From: Pseudomonadota bacterium
GTDB taxonomy: Bacteria > Pseudomonadota > Gammaproteobacteria > Xanthomonadales > Rhodanobacteraceae
Length of the DNA: 27,222 nt
Direction: 5' to 3'
NCBI GenBank assembly: GCA_021783385.1
Contig: JAJXTX010000004.1
Location: 1 to 27,222 of the forward strand
Positions 1 through 6,154 of the stretch are shown in pieces (position 1 is the stretch's first letter; the number at the start of each line of letters is the position of its first letter). The notes beneath the pieces were generated by a model. It was not told the origin of the DNA, did no database searches, and saw only the letters and a list, made by a program, of their open reading frames with translations. The translations under genes were made by a program, and so were the position numbers.

Positions 1-1
1 C

Positions 2-529
2 GCGCTGTTCGAGTTCCTCTGCCTGGAAGGGGCGCAGGCCGGGCTGTCGTGGCGCACCGTGCTGGCCAAGCGCGCGCACTACCGGCAGGTGTTCCACCAC
101 TTCGAGATCGCCCGCGTCGCCGCGATGACCGAGCGCGAGCTGGAAAGCCTGCTGCTCGATCCCGGCATCATCCGCAACCGGCTGAAGGTATGGGCGACCC
201 GCGACAACGCGCTCGCCGCGCTTGCGGTGATTGCCGAGTTCGGCAGTCTGGACGGCTATCTGTGGTCGTTCGTCCACGGCCAGCCGCTGCTCAACCGCTG
301 GCGCGAAAAGAGCGACGTGCCCGCCAGCACGCCGCTGTCCGACCGCATGAGCAAGGCGCTGAAACAGCGCGGCTTCCGCTTCGTCGGCAGCACCATCTGC
401 TACTCGCTGCTGCAGGCCACCGGCATGGTGAATGACCATGTGGTGGGGTGCTTCCGACATGCGGCTCGTGCAGGGGGAGATGAGAGGCTGGGGCGACAGG
501 CGGCTATCGACCATTTGAGCCAGTCGTGA
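2..529 (+). CDS. tag: DNA-3-methyladenine glycosylase I, 5' end outside the window
   Basis: Base-excision repair enzyme that removes 3-methyladenine from alkylated DNA. The frame is already open at the first bases and reads ALFEFLCLEGAQAGLSW, a block typical of the Tag family just N-terminal to the helical core; a Met-like GTG inside this block (59) is not the start. Further family blocks are GIIRNRLKV, SFVHGQPL, RGFRFVGSTICYSLLQA and NDHVVGCF, the last holding the His and Cys that join an N-terminal Cys/His pair as zinc ligands in E. coli Tag. The C-terminus runs about 20 residues past NDHVVGC, normal for the family. The 5' third of the gene is off the window. It lies next to the 3' end of intI, so the integron sits immediately beyond it. 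Confidence 0.93.
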   Translation, partial: ALFEFLCLEGAQAGLSWRTVLAKRAHYRQVFHHFEIARVAAMTERELESLLLDPGIIRNRLKVWATRDNALAALAVIAEFGSLDGYLWSFVHGQPLLNRWREKSDVPASTPLSDRMSKALKQRGFRFVGSTICYSLLQATGMVNDHVVGCFRHAARAGGDERLGRQAAIDHLSQS

Positions 530-682
530 ACGGCCGTTTTGCGGGAGTCCATTTTTCCGAGAGTGGCGGGAAACATTGGTCGCGCGAACAGATCCGATGC
601 GAGACCTGCGTTTCCCGGGGCATGCCGGCGCGAGCCCTGTTATGACGATCAGCGCTCCAGGGGCGCACGCAGCGACGGCCAA

Positions 683-1690
683 TCATCGATCCAACGGACT
701 CAGGACCCCGCTGGCGTTGCGATTGAGGACGTGGGTATAGATTTGAGTTGTGGCGACATCCCGGTGCCCGAGCAGCTCTTGGACGGTCCGGATGTCATAG
801 CCCATTTCGAGCAGGTGGGTTGCGAATGAATGCCGCAGGGTGTGCGCGCTCAGTGGCTTGACGATGCCCGCACGAAGACGCGCCGCTTTCAATCCACGCG
901 CCAGGATGGCGTCGTCGAAGTGATGGCGGCGCTCGATGCCATCGTTCGGATCGATCGACCGCTGCACGGACGGAAACACATACTGCCAGCCGAAGTCGCG
1001 CGCTGCCGAGGGGTACTTGCGTGCCAGTGCGTACGGCAGGGCCGCTGCGCCAAACCCTGCAGCCAGATCGGCAACATGCAGCATCCGCGCACGTTCGACT
1101 TCACGCTGCAACGGCTCGACCAGCGATTTGGGCAAGACGGTATGGCGATCCTTGGCTCCCTTTCCACCACGTATCGTGATCTCGTTGCGCGAGAAATCCA
1201 CATCCTTGACCCGCAGGCGCAGGCATTCCATCAAGCGCATGCCGGTGCCATAGAGCAGGCTTGCCAGGAGTTGTGGCCGTCCATCCATGTGCGCCAGCAG
1301 GGATCGCGCCTCGTCTTGCGATAGCACCGTCGGCACGTGCTTTGGCCGCTTGGCGCGCACGACACCCTCCAGCCACGGCAACTCGATCCCCAGGACCACC
1401 CGATACAAAAACAGCAGGGCCGACAGCGCCTGGTTCTGGGTGCTGGCGGCGACCTTCCCCTGGACGGCAAGGAGTGACAGGAACGCCTCGACCTCCGCCG
1501 CGCCCATCTCGCGGGGGTGACGCTTGGCGTTGGCCAGGATGAACCGCCGTATCCAGCCGATGTAGATCTTCTCGGTGCGCAAGCTGTAGTGTTTGACCCG
1601 CATGTGCCGGCGAACTTCATCGAACAGGCGTGGAACGGGTGGGGTCGCAACAGGCCCGGATATCCCCGCGGATTGTGGTGGATAAGACAT
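683..1690 (-). CDS. intI: Integron integrase (tyrosine recombinase)
   Basis: Site-specific tyrosine recombinase that inserts and excises cassettes by attI x attC recombination. The 335-residue length fits IntI. The N-terminal SAM-like domain has RVKHYSLRTEKIYIGWIRRF (31-50). The catalytic set is visible: Arg152 in GTGMRLMECLRLR, Lys in the GGKGAKDRHTVLP loop, His283 and Arg286 in HTLRHSFATHLLEMG, His309 in LLGHRDVATTQ and nucleophile Tyr318 in IYTHVL. The IntI-specific insertion between patches II and III is present around 218-240 (ALARKYPSAARDFGWQYVF), which separates it from XerC/D. The ATG at 1690 is the longest start; Shine-Dalgarno is weak. No truncation is seen. I saw no clear LexA box upstream. 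It is divergent from the cassettes, the usual integron arrangement. Confidence 0.95.
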   Translation of the reverse strand: MSYPPQSAGISGPVATPPVPRLFDEVRRHMRVKHYSLRTEKIYIGWIRRFILANAKRHPREMGAAEVEAFLSLLAVQGKVAASTQNQALSALLFLYRVVLGIELPWLEGVVRAKRPKHVPTVLSQDEARSLLAHMDGRPQLLASLLYGTGMRLMECLRLRVKDVDFSRNEITIRGGKGAKDRHTVLPKSLVEPLQREVERARMLHVADLAAGFGAAALPYALARKYPSAARDFGWQYVFPSVQRSIDPNDGIERRHHFDDAILARGLKAARLRAGIVKPLSAHTLRHSFATHLLEMGYDIRTVQELLGHRDVATTQIYTHVLNRNASGVLSPLDR

Positions 1691-1857
1691 AGCGTCCCGG
1701 ATAAAAAGGTGTGTGTGGCAGCGTATCGACGATGCCGATTCCGGGAATACCAGATAAGGTCTTGATCTCGTGTAGGATTAAGGCGGGAAAGGGGTGCACA
1801 GGGAAGCTGAACATCCCGTGCATATTGCGGAATCAAGGCACTACTGAAGCGTTAGGC
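1691..1857 (+). other. attI region between intI and first cassette
   Basis: This 160-bp non-coding stretch separates the intI start from the first cassette. It ends with the simple core GTTAGGC at 1851-1857, which matches the attI/attC crossover consensus, so cassette 1 begins at 1852. By family rule the cassette promoter Pc should lie here or in intI, but I find no convincing -35/-10 pair; TAGGAT at 1773-1778 has no partner. Confidence 0.7.
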
Positions 1858-1885
1858 TTGGCTTCGACTCATCATAAGGATTGAG

Positions 1886-2131
1886 ATGGATAATCAAAAA
1901 AGATACTGGTTCCCCGCAAAAAAATATGGCTGGGGTTGGAGCTTTCCAAGATGCTGGCAAGGCTGGGTTGTGTTCGTTGCGTACGCTGCATCCCTGTTGC
2001 TGCTCAACCATTTCTTGCCCTTGGCCAGCGAACATGCCACCCGCCTCGCTGGCACCGGTGTATTCACTATCGCTCTTCTAGCAATTTGTTGGCTGAAGGG
2101 TGAGCCGCCCGGTTCTCGTTCAGGCCAGTAG
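1886..2131 (+). CDS. Cassette 1: small two-helix membrane protein, function unknown
   Basis: 81 residues. A basic, aromatic N-terminus (RYWFPAKKYGWGWSFP at 6-21) is followed by a hydrophobic segment at about 26-46 and a second at about 55-71, ending in a short polar tail, so it is probably an inner-membrane protein with two spans. The start at 1886 is supported by AAGGA at 1876-1880, five bases upstream. The aromatic motif RYWFPAK-YGWGW is one I have seen in hypothetical proteins of proteobacteria without assigned role; no function can be inferred. It is the first cassette after attI and thus the most likely to be expressed from Pc. The stop is five bases before the attC. Confidence 0.75.
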   Translation: MDNQKRYWFPAKKYGWGWSFPRCWQGWVVFVAYAASLLLLNHFLPLASEHATRLAGTGVFTIALLAICWLKGEPPGSRSGQ

Positions 2132-2135
2132 TCGC

Positions 2136-2191
2136 GCCTAACCCGTCATCCAAGCGGACGGCTCCGCCGCCGCTTAATTCCAGCGTTAGGC
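2136..2191 (+). other. attC1 recombination site
   Basis: 56 bp. R'' is GCCTAAC (2136-2142) and R' is GTTAGGC (2185-2191), perfect complements. The inner arms AAGCGG and CCGCTT enclose GACGG/CCGCCG palindromic sequence, so the bottom strand can fold into the usual attC hairpin. The crossover is at 2185/2186. Confidence 0.93.
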
Positions 2192-2198
2192 ATCATAA

Positions 2199-2576
2199 AT
2201 GGAAGATCTGAGCCGCCCACCAACTAAGATCGAGCGCATTGTGGCTTCGTTCCTGTCGGCTGTAGCTACTCTCATCTTCGGCGCAGTCTCAGTCTTCATT
2301 TTTAGCAGCGTACCCATTTCATATCCGGCGCTTGCTATCTTCACGGTTCTGTTTCTAGTCAGCGCCGTTATGTTCTGCCGGGCTGCTTTTACTTCACGGC
2401 GGCGTCTTTCAAACAGAGGCCTGTCTCGTCTCGCTTGGGTGCTGTTAGTTGGTGGCGTCGCTTGTGCGGCGCTGGCTTTACTTTTTGGCTCGGGCACGCA
2501 CCGCCTATTGCTCCTAGGCTCAAGCCTCTCTTGTGTCGCGTATGGGCTTGCGGGTCTTCGTGGCCGCGCGCAATGA
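2199..2576 (+). CDS. Cassette 2: four-helix membrane protein, function unknown
   Basis: 125 residues with four predicted membrane spans at about 14-37, 42-63, 78-96 and 103-120, separated by a basic loop SRRRLSNRG near 66-74. I do not recognise a family. The ATG lies only 13 bases after the cassette crossover, and no Shine-Dalgarno is visible in the cassette's own 5' end, so translation may be leaderless or coupled to upstream translation. Base composition is less GC-rich than the bio and ilv genes, in keeping with a cassette of foreign origin. The stop is one base before the attC. Confidence 0.65.
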   Translation: MEDLSRPPTKIERIVASFLSAVATLIFGAVSVFIFSSVPISYPALAIFTVLFLVSAVMFCRAAFTSRRRLSNRGLSRLAWVLLVGGVACAALALLFGSGTHRLLLLGSSLSCVAYGLAGLRGRAQ

Positions 2577-2577
2577 T

Positions 2578-2634
2578 GCCTAACATCTCGTTCAAGGCGG
2601 ACGGCTTTGCCGCCGCTTAACTCAAGCGTTAGAG
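2578..2634 (+). other. attC2 recombination site
   Basis: 57 bp. R'' GCCTAAC (2578-2584) complements the TTAGGC that opens cassette 2. R' is GTTAGAG (2628-2634), whose last bases belong to cassette 3. Inner arms AAGGCGG and CCGCCGCTT flank a GACGGCTTTG centre. It is close to attC1, attC3 and attC5. Confidence 0.93.
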
Positions 2635-2644
2635 GGCAAAGCCA

Positions 2645-2959
2645 GTGTCTTGCAAGGATTGCGAAGATCTTAGTGTCGAGTATCGAATCGTCTCACCCAG
2701 CGATCTTCGTCAAGCTATTGCGGTCGTACGTGACAGCATCGAGGCCGGGACCATCCAAGAGATTCCGTCTCAGCCCAAGGCTTACGGCGGCAATGCATCA
2801 TTCCAAGACATCGCCAATGGCGGCGCATGGGACGATTTCGTCTGCTTTGATTTTCAGTGCGGTCAATGCGGGCAACGGTTCAAACTATCTGCCGAGACGT
2901 ACCATGGCAGCGGTGGAGCTTGGCGACCTGTCACGGCGGAGGTCGCACATGCCCTCTAA
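2645..2959 (+). CDS. Cassette 3: small protein with zinc-ribbon-like cysteines
   Basis: 104 residues from a GTG start. The start is supported by AGAGGG at 2631-2636, eight bases upstream; part of this ribosome site is the attC core itself. Two CxxC pairs, CKDC at 3-6 and CGQC near 72-75, could bind one zinc ion, and the C-terminal half QRFKLSAETYHGSGGAW resembles a conserved tail of unassigned proteobacterial proteins. No enzymatic motif is seen, so no function is proposed. The TAA stop lies inside the R'' core (CTCTAAC) of its own attC, and the insertion sequence starts three bases after the stop, so the coding region is intact. Confidence 0.7.
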   Translation: MSCKDCEDLSVEYRIVSPSDLRQAIAVVRDSIEAGTIQEIPSQPKAYGGNASFQDIANGGAWDDFVCFDFQCGQCGQRFKLSAETYHGSGGAWRPVTAEVAHAL

Positions 2960-2962
2960 CAG
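2954..2962 (+). other. attC3, left fragment (split by insertion sequence)
   Basis: CTCTAAC at 2954-2960 is the perfect complement of GTTAGAG that begins cassette 3, so it is the R'' core of this cassette's attC. Two bases (AG) follow before the insertion sequence. Joined to 4486 onwards it gives a spacer of exactly the same length as in attC2. Confidence 0.85.
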
Positions 2963-3302
2963 TTCCGTAAGAGACTTCCCGTCAATACCGCCCGCTTGAT
3001 GTTCTTGCCTTGAGCTTTCAGGCGTTCGCTGGTCATCGTGTTTCCTTCTGTACTGCGTCGTGCGTGTCAGTGCTGCGCGGTGCTGAACGTTGCCAGACTG
3101 CATTTCCGTAAACGGTCTTGTTGCATCGCTGCTGCTGATGCGGACCACGGCATAAACCGCGCCCGGAGACCTCATTCGTTCATCGGTGTCGTCGGTGTTC
3201 GGGGATCGGCCGAAACACTTTGTAGACGTCCAAACGGTTAGTCAGGTTCTCTCCGGGTGGGTCTGACCCGTTGCTACCGCTTCGCGCTGACGTGGAACCT
3301 TT
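2963..3302 (-). ncRNA. Candidate bridge RNA (seekRNA) region of the insertion sequence
   Basis: IS1111-group elements encode a guide RNA in the non-coding end downstream of the transposase, which is this 340-bp stretch. Read on the minus strand, it contains CGAATGAG (3178-3171), identical to the eight attC bases directly abutting the transposase-proximal end of the element (4493-4486), and about 60 nt further 3' TTACGGAA (3111-3104), identical to the last eight bases of the element itself (2970-2963). A target guide followed by a donor guide is the order known for bridge RNAs. Both matches stop exactly at the independently inferred junctions. I did not find clear guides for the opposite half-sites, and RNA ends are unknown. 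A small hairpin GGGTCTGACCC is at 3259-3269. Confidence 0.65.
2969..2979 (+). repeat. Subterminal inverted repeat, transposase-distal end
   Basis: AAGAGACTTCC, 11 bp, exact inverted match to 4471-4481. It lies six bases inside the proposed end of the insertion sequence. Confidence 0.85.
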
Positions 3303-4404
3303 TCATGCCATGGCGGCTGCCGTCGTGGCGTGTTCGCCGACCGGGGGCTTCGCCATCGGGTGCTTCACGCAGGCGTGTGGATCGTAGTCAAGATCGTGCG
3401 CGAGCATCGCCCACAGTTGCCGTGCGTGCTTGTTGGCGATCGCCACCAGCACTTTTCCAAAGGGCATCCGGCCATCGAGCTGGCGTATCCATAGTTGTTC
3501 GGGCGTGGACTTTTCCACGCTGACCGCCTGGGCTCGCTGCAGGCTGCTGCGCGCGCCCTGGATCAGCAAGGTGCGCAGGTACGCATCGCCGCGGCAGCTG
3601 ATCGTGCCCAGCCGTGCATGCCCGCCGCTGGAGTGCTGGGTCGGTACGAGACCGACCCAGGCGGCGAGCTGACGTCCGTTCCTGAACTCCCGTGCGTTGC
3701 CGACGCTGGCGACCATCGCATCGACCGTGATCGGCCCGACGCCGACGATCGCGCCAATCCGCACGCACCGCGCGTCCTGTCGGGCGTGGGCGTCGATGCG
3801 TGCGCCGCACGCGTCGATGGCCGCGCGCAACTGCGCCCAGTGGGCGCTGAGGTCACGCAGCAGTTCCTTGAACTCGCCCGGCAGCGCCTTGTGCGGGTCC
3901 AGGTCCGCCAGCGCTCGCCGCAACGCCACGTCGCCCTTGGCGATCACGATGCCGAACTCGGCCAGCAACCCGCGCAGGCGATTGCCGATGGCCAGCGACT
4001 CAGTCTTGTAGCCTTCGCGCACGCACCCGATGCCAGGACAACCGGACCTGCTGATCGACATCCTTCACCGGCACGAAGCGCATGTTGCCCTGGCGCGCCG
4101 CCGTGGCGATCGCCTCGGCGTCGTTGCGGTCGTTCTTGGCGTTGCGGCTCTTGCGGAACGGGGTGACGAACTGGGCCGCCATCAGTCGTGGCTGCAGGCC
4201 GTACTCCAGGCAGCGCCGCGCCCAATGGTGCGCCCCACTGCACGCCTCCATCGCCACCACCGAGCCGGCCGGCCGCTGGGCCAGCCACAGCGCGAACGCC
4301 TCGCGGCCCAGATCCTGCCGCCGCAACACATGCCCCGCGTCATCGACCTCACAGGTCGAAAAGGTGCTCTTCGCCAAGTCCACGCCAATGGTTATAGTGC
4401 TCAT
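3303..4404 (-). pseudogene. IS110-family DEDD transposase, frameshifted
   Basis: The N-terminal piece (4404 down to about 4027) holds the RuvC-like DEDD domain: Asp in TIGVDLAKSTF, Glu in VAMEACSGAHHWA and the pair of Asp in AKNDRNDAEAIA. The C-terminal piece (from about 4018 to 3303) has the Tnp_20 domain with GVGPITVDAMVASVG, the QHSSGG serine motif and RGDAYLRTLLIQGARS. The frame breaks inside what should read HRVREGYK. At 4019-4026 the plus strand has GCACGCAC, a tandem 4-bp duplication; removing one copy restores HRVREGYKTESLAIGNRLRG without any other change. Together the pieces would give about 365 residues, typical for the family. All catalytic residues remain, so the lesion looks recent. 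A programmed shift is unlikely because the break is +1 equivalent at a non-slippery site in mid-gene. Confidence 0.9.
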
Positions 4405-4470
4405 GGAGACTTCCTCTTCTGCTGACGGATGTTTCGCAACACCATCATGGCCCTCGAGGCCGAAAGGGGA

Positions 4471-4481
4471 GGAAGTCTCTT
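4471..4481 (-). repeat. Subterminal inverted repeat, transposase-proximal end
   Basis: On the plus strand GGAAGTCTCTT, the exact inverse of 2969-2979. Four bases separate it from the proposed end of the element at 4485. Confidence 0.85.
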
Positions 4482-4485
4482 TTTA

Positions 4486-4533
4486 CTCATTCGAGGCGGA
4501 CGGCTCCGCCGCCGCTCAACTCCAGCGTTAGGC
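4486..4533 (+). other. attC3, right fragment
   Basis: CTCATTCGAGG followed by the arms GGCGG and CCGCC and the R' core GTTAGGC at 4527-4533. It is the remainder of the attC begun at 2954. Cassette 4 starts at 4528. Confidence 0.88.
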
Positions 4534-4541
4534 TCCTCCCG

Positions 4542-4910
4542 GTGCACGAGTACTTCACCCTCAAGGAAGCAATCACTGGTCTCGGGATCTCACCGAGCCT
4601 AGAGGAACTGCATCCAGATGATTTCGGGAACGCATTCTGCATTTTCGATGTAGGCGTGGAGACACCATTCCGGCTGATTTGGGATGGCAAGGACGGCTGT
4701 GGGTTCCTCCAAACCCCTGATGGCTCGGGCGGGTGGAGTGATGCTGGTCCATTCCTTCCAGAGGGTGCGTATCCCGGATCCGATCAATTCCAGGCTTTCG
4801 TCTCAAAAGCTTATTCATTAGCCTTTGGTCATGAGCGGCCTAACTACTCCATGCAGCCGACGGTACCGCTGCGCGGTCCCGCGGCTGATGTCGAACGTTG
4901 GCGGTCATGA
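4542..4910 (+). CDS. Cassette 4: soluble hypothetical protein reading through its attC
   Basis: 122 residues from a GTG nine bases after the R' core; no clear ribosome site. The first 100 residues look like a compact soluble protein (LEELHPDDFGNAFCIFDVGV, PFRLIWDGKDGCGFLQTPDG) that I do not recognise. From about residue 97 the frame runs through the whole attC4, giving the tail RPNYSMQPTVPLRGPAADVER, and ends with TGA at 4908-4910 in the next cassette. If another cassette beginning TTAG followed, codon 120 would become TAG, so the last three residues (WRS) depend on what lies downstream. The stop overlaps the start of cassette 5 as ATGA, so the two could be translationally coupled. Confidence 0.65.
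   Translation: MHEYFTLKEAITGLGISPSLEELHPDDFGNAFCIFDVGVETPFRLIWDGKDGCGFLQTPDGSGGWSDAGPFLPEGAYPGSDQFQAFVSKAYSLAFGHERPNYSMQPTVPLRGPAADVERWRS
4838..4903 (+). other. attC4, divergent recombination site
   Basis: 66 bp. R'' GCCTAAC (4838-4844) complements the start of cassette 4; R' is GTTGGCG (4897-4903). The centre CAGCCG-CGG-CCGC and GCGG-CCG-CGGCTG is a long, nearly perfect palindrome that differs in sequence from the other four sites, so the cassette probably came from another lineage. Confidence 0.88.
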
Positions 4911-5191
4911 AATTTTCGCCATCAAATTTAGGGGTCATCATCTGCTGCCACGTCTTCGACAAGTCGAGGCCAATCTTGCTCGTGGCGCACGATGAGGGTT
5001 ACTGGAATTTTTCTTGCGGTCAGAACGACCACGGTGGAGTTGAGGATTTCCACAATGTCGGTATTGGGCATTTATCCAGTCACGACCCTTCAATCAACGC
5101 CTGTGCCGACATGCAAGATGGCTATGTTGCTGAGAGGCAAGATCAAGATCATCCTTGGGTCAAAGTAGCGCTGCTTCCGGGCAGCCGCTAA
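4907..5191 (+). CDS. Cassette 5: small soluble hypothetical protein
   Basis: 94 residues from ATG at 4907. An upstream TTG at 4898 is part of the attC core and is not needed. The protein begins MKFSPSNLGVIICCHVFDKSRPILLVAHDEGYW and has a pattern of alternating strands with FSCGQNDH and GIGHLSSHDPSI. Similar short proteins with VFD-RPILLVxHxEGxW-F-CG-xDH are common in bacterial genomes and have no assigned role, as far as I know. The start overlaps the stop of cassette 4 (ATGA). The TAA stop is inside the R'' core of attC5. It is the last cassette. Confidence 0.7.
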   Translation: MKFSPSNLGVIICCHVFDKSRPILLVAHDEGYWNFSCGQNDHGGVEDFHNVGIGHLSSHDPSINACADMQDGYVAERQDQDHPWVKVALLPGSR

Positions 5192-5242
5192 CAATTCGTT
5201 CAAGGCGGACGGCTACGCCGCCGCTCAATTCCAGCGTTGGAC
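5186..5242 (+). other. attC5, terminal recombination site of the array
   Basis: 57 bp. R'' CGCTAAC (5186-5192) pairs with the cassette's own GTTGGCG through one T:G wobble. R' is GTTGGAC (5236-5242). The spacer AATTCGTTCAAGGCGG and the GACGGCTACGCCGCC centre match attC2. Beyond it the sequence runs into the 3' end of bioC with no further cassette. Confidence 0.9.
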
Positions 5243-5272
5243 CTGCACGTAAAATATAGCGTCACTGACACC

Positions 5273-6154
5273 TCACCCCCGCCGCGAGCCACGCAAACTG
5301 TCCACCGAAAAGCTGGCGATGGCGTTGCCGTCGGCGCCGCGGCGCGGCTGGCCGGGCGGTGGGCCCCAGGCGTGCGCGGTCACCACTTCCCAGGTGGCCG
5401 GAATGCGGCCGTCCACGCGCATCGCCTCGTAGGCCTGCAGCATGCGGCGGTAGTGGCTCTTGCCGGTGAGGCCGCGGCCGCGCGTGCTGTCGGCGTTGGT
5501 GGCGCCGAGGCCCTGCAGTTCCTCCAGCAGCTTGCGCGGCTCGCTGTAGGTGAGCGTGTAGCGGCACACGTCGAGCACCGGGTCGCGCAGGCCAGCGGCG
5601 AGCAGTGCGTCGCCGACGTCGTGCATGTCGAGGAAGCGGCTCACGTGCGGCTGCTGGTCGGCGCCGGCCCACGCCGCGCGCAGTTCCTTCAGCGTGTCCG
5701 GCCCGAAGGTCGAGAACAGCAGCAGGCCGCCGGGTCGCAGCACGCGCACGCATTCGCCGAAAAGTGCGGGCAGGTCGTCGATCCACTGGAAGCACAGGTT
5801 GGAATGCAGCACGTCGACGCTGTGGTCGGCCAGCGGCAGCGCGGTGGCCTCGGCGCACACGCGGGTGAACGGCTTCAGCCAGCTGCTGTGCTGGCGGGCT
5901 GCACGCAGCATCGGCAGCGCCAGGTCCAGCGCGAGCACCTCGGCGCGGGGATAGCGCTTCTTCAGCAGCGCGCTGCCGCGGCCGGTGCCGGCGCCGACGT
6001 CGATCACCCGCGCCGGTTCGGCCGTATAGAAGTCCAGCCGTTCCAGCAGGAGCTGCTGCACCTCGCGCTGCAGCACGTCGTGCTGCTCGTAGGTTCGCGC
6101 GGCGCGGCCGAAGTTGCGGCGCACCTGACGGCGGTCGAGGTGGAACTCGTTCAT
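5273..6154 (-). CDS. bioC: Malonyl-ACP O-methyltransferase, biotin synthesis
   Basis: SAM-dependent methyltransferase that masks the free carboxyl of malonyl-ACP so that fatty acid synthase can make the pimeloyl chain. 293 residues. The start block NEFHLDRRQVRRNFGRAARTYEQHDVLQREV is typical of BioC, then motif I VIDVGAGTGRGSALL (50-64), the acidic residue of motif II at ALDLALPMLRAAR, and HSNLCFQWIDDLPALFGECVRVLRPGGLLLFSTFGPDTLKEL. The ATG at 6154 overlaps the TGA of bioH as ATGA, which fixes the start and suggests coupling. It is the last gene of the bio operon; its stop is only 31 bp from the end of the integron array, with which it converges, and I see no terminator between them. Confidence 0.95.
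   Translation of the reverse strand: MNEFHLDRRQVRRNFGRAARTYEQHDVLQREVQQLLLERLDFYTAEPARVIDVGAGTGRGSALLKKRYPRAEVLALDLALPMLRAARQHSSWLKPFTRVCAEATALPLADHSVDVLHSNLCFQWIDDLPALFGECVRVLRPGGLLLFSTFGPDTLKELRAAWAGADQQPHVSRFLDMHDVGDALLAAGLRDPVLDVCRYTLTYSEPRKLLEELQGLGATNADSTRGRGLTGKSHYRRMLQAYEAMRVDGRIPATWEVVTAHAWGPPPGQPRRGADGNAIASFSVDSLRGSRRG

Larger units (their letters stand above)
2963..4485 (-). mobile_element. IS110-family (IS1111 group) insertion sequence inside attC3
   Basis: 1523 bp. Ends were set by joining the two flanks and aligning the repaired attC to attC2, with which it then agrees base-for-base in length. Subterminal inverted repeats AAGAGACTTCC lie at 2969-2979 and (inverted) 4471-4481, six and four bases from the ends, and no target duplication is seen; both are traits of the IS1111 group. 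The transposase reads on the minus strand with about 80 bp before it and 340 bp after it. IS1111 elements that home on attC sites (the IS1111-attC subgroup) are an established group, and this one fits. The transposase is frameshifted, so the copy is probably no longer autonomous. Confidence 0.88.
683..5242. mobile_element. Chromosomal integron with five gene cassettes
   Basis: An integron integrase gene on the minus strand faces away from an array of five plus-strand cassettes. Crossover points (G^TT of the GTTRRRY core) lie at 1851/1852, 2185/2186, 2628/2629, 4527/4528, 4897/4898 and 5236/5237. Each cassette holds one small ORF and ends with an attC whose R'' core is complementary to the first bases of that same cassette (one T:G wobble in the fifth). 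Four of the attC sites share almost the same central arms, which is the mark of a sedentary chromosomal array; the fourth site differs. In Xanthomonas the integron lies beside ilvD; here it lies between tag and bioC although ilvD is only about 12 kb away. Confidence 0.92.

Noticed and set aside
530..682. Gap between tag and intI as a possible further attC or cassette
   Set aside because: No GTTRRRY/RYYYAAC pair or palindromic arms; no gene seen.
1751..1778. TTGATC and TAGGAT upstream of cassette 1 as the Pc promoter
   Set aside because: The two hexamers are only six bases apart, so they cannot form one promoter.
2956..3036. 26-codon ORF on the minus strand (MTSERLKAQGKNIKRAVLTGSL...) at the end of the insertion sequence, with AAGGAAA before the ATG
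   Set aside because: Too short and its stop is supplied by the attC flank, so it would change with each insertion site; it also overlaps the candidate guide RNA. Worth remembering if relatives conserve it.
3237..3241. CTAAC on the minus strand as a possible second target guide (for the R'' side of attC)
   Set aside because: Only five bases, and on the wrong side of the first target guide compared with known bridge RNAs.
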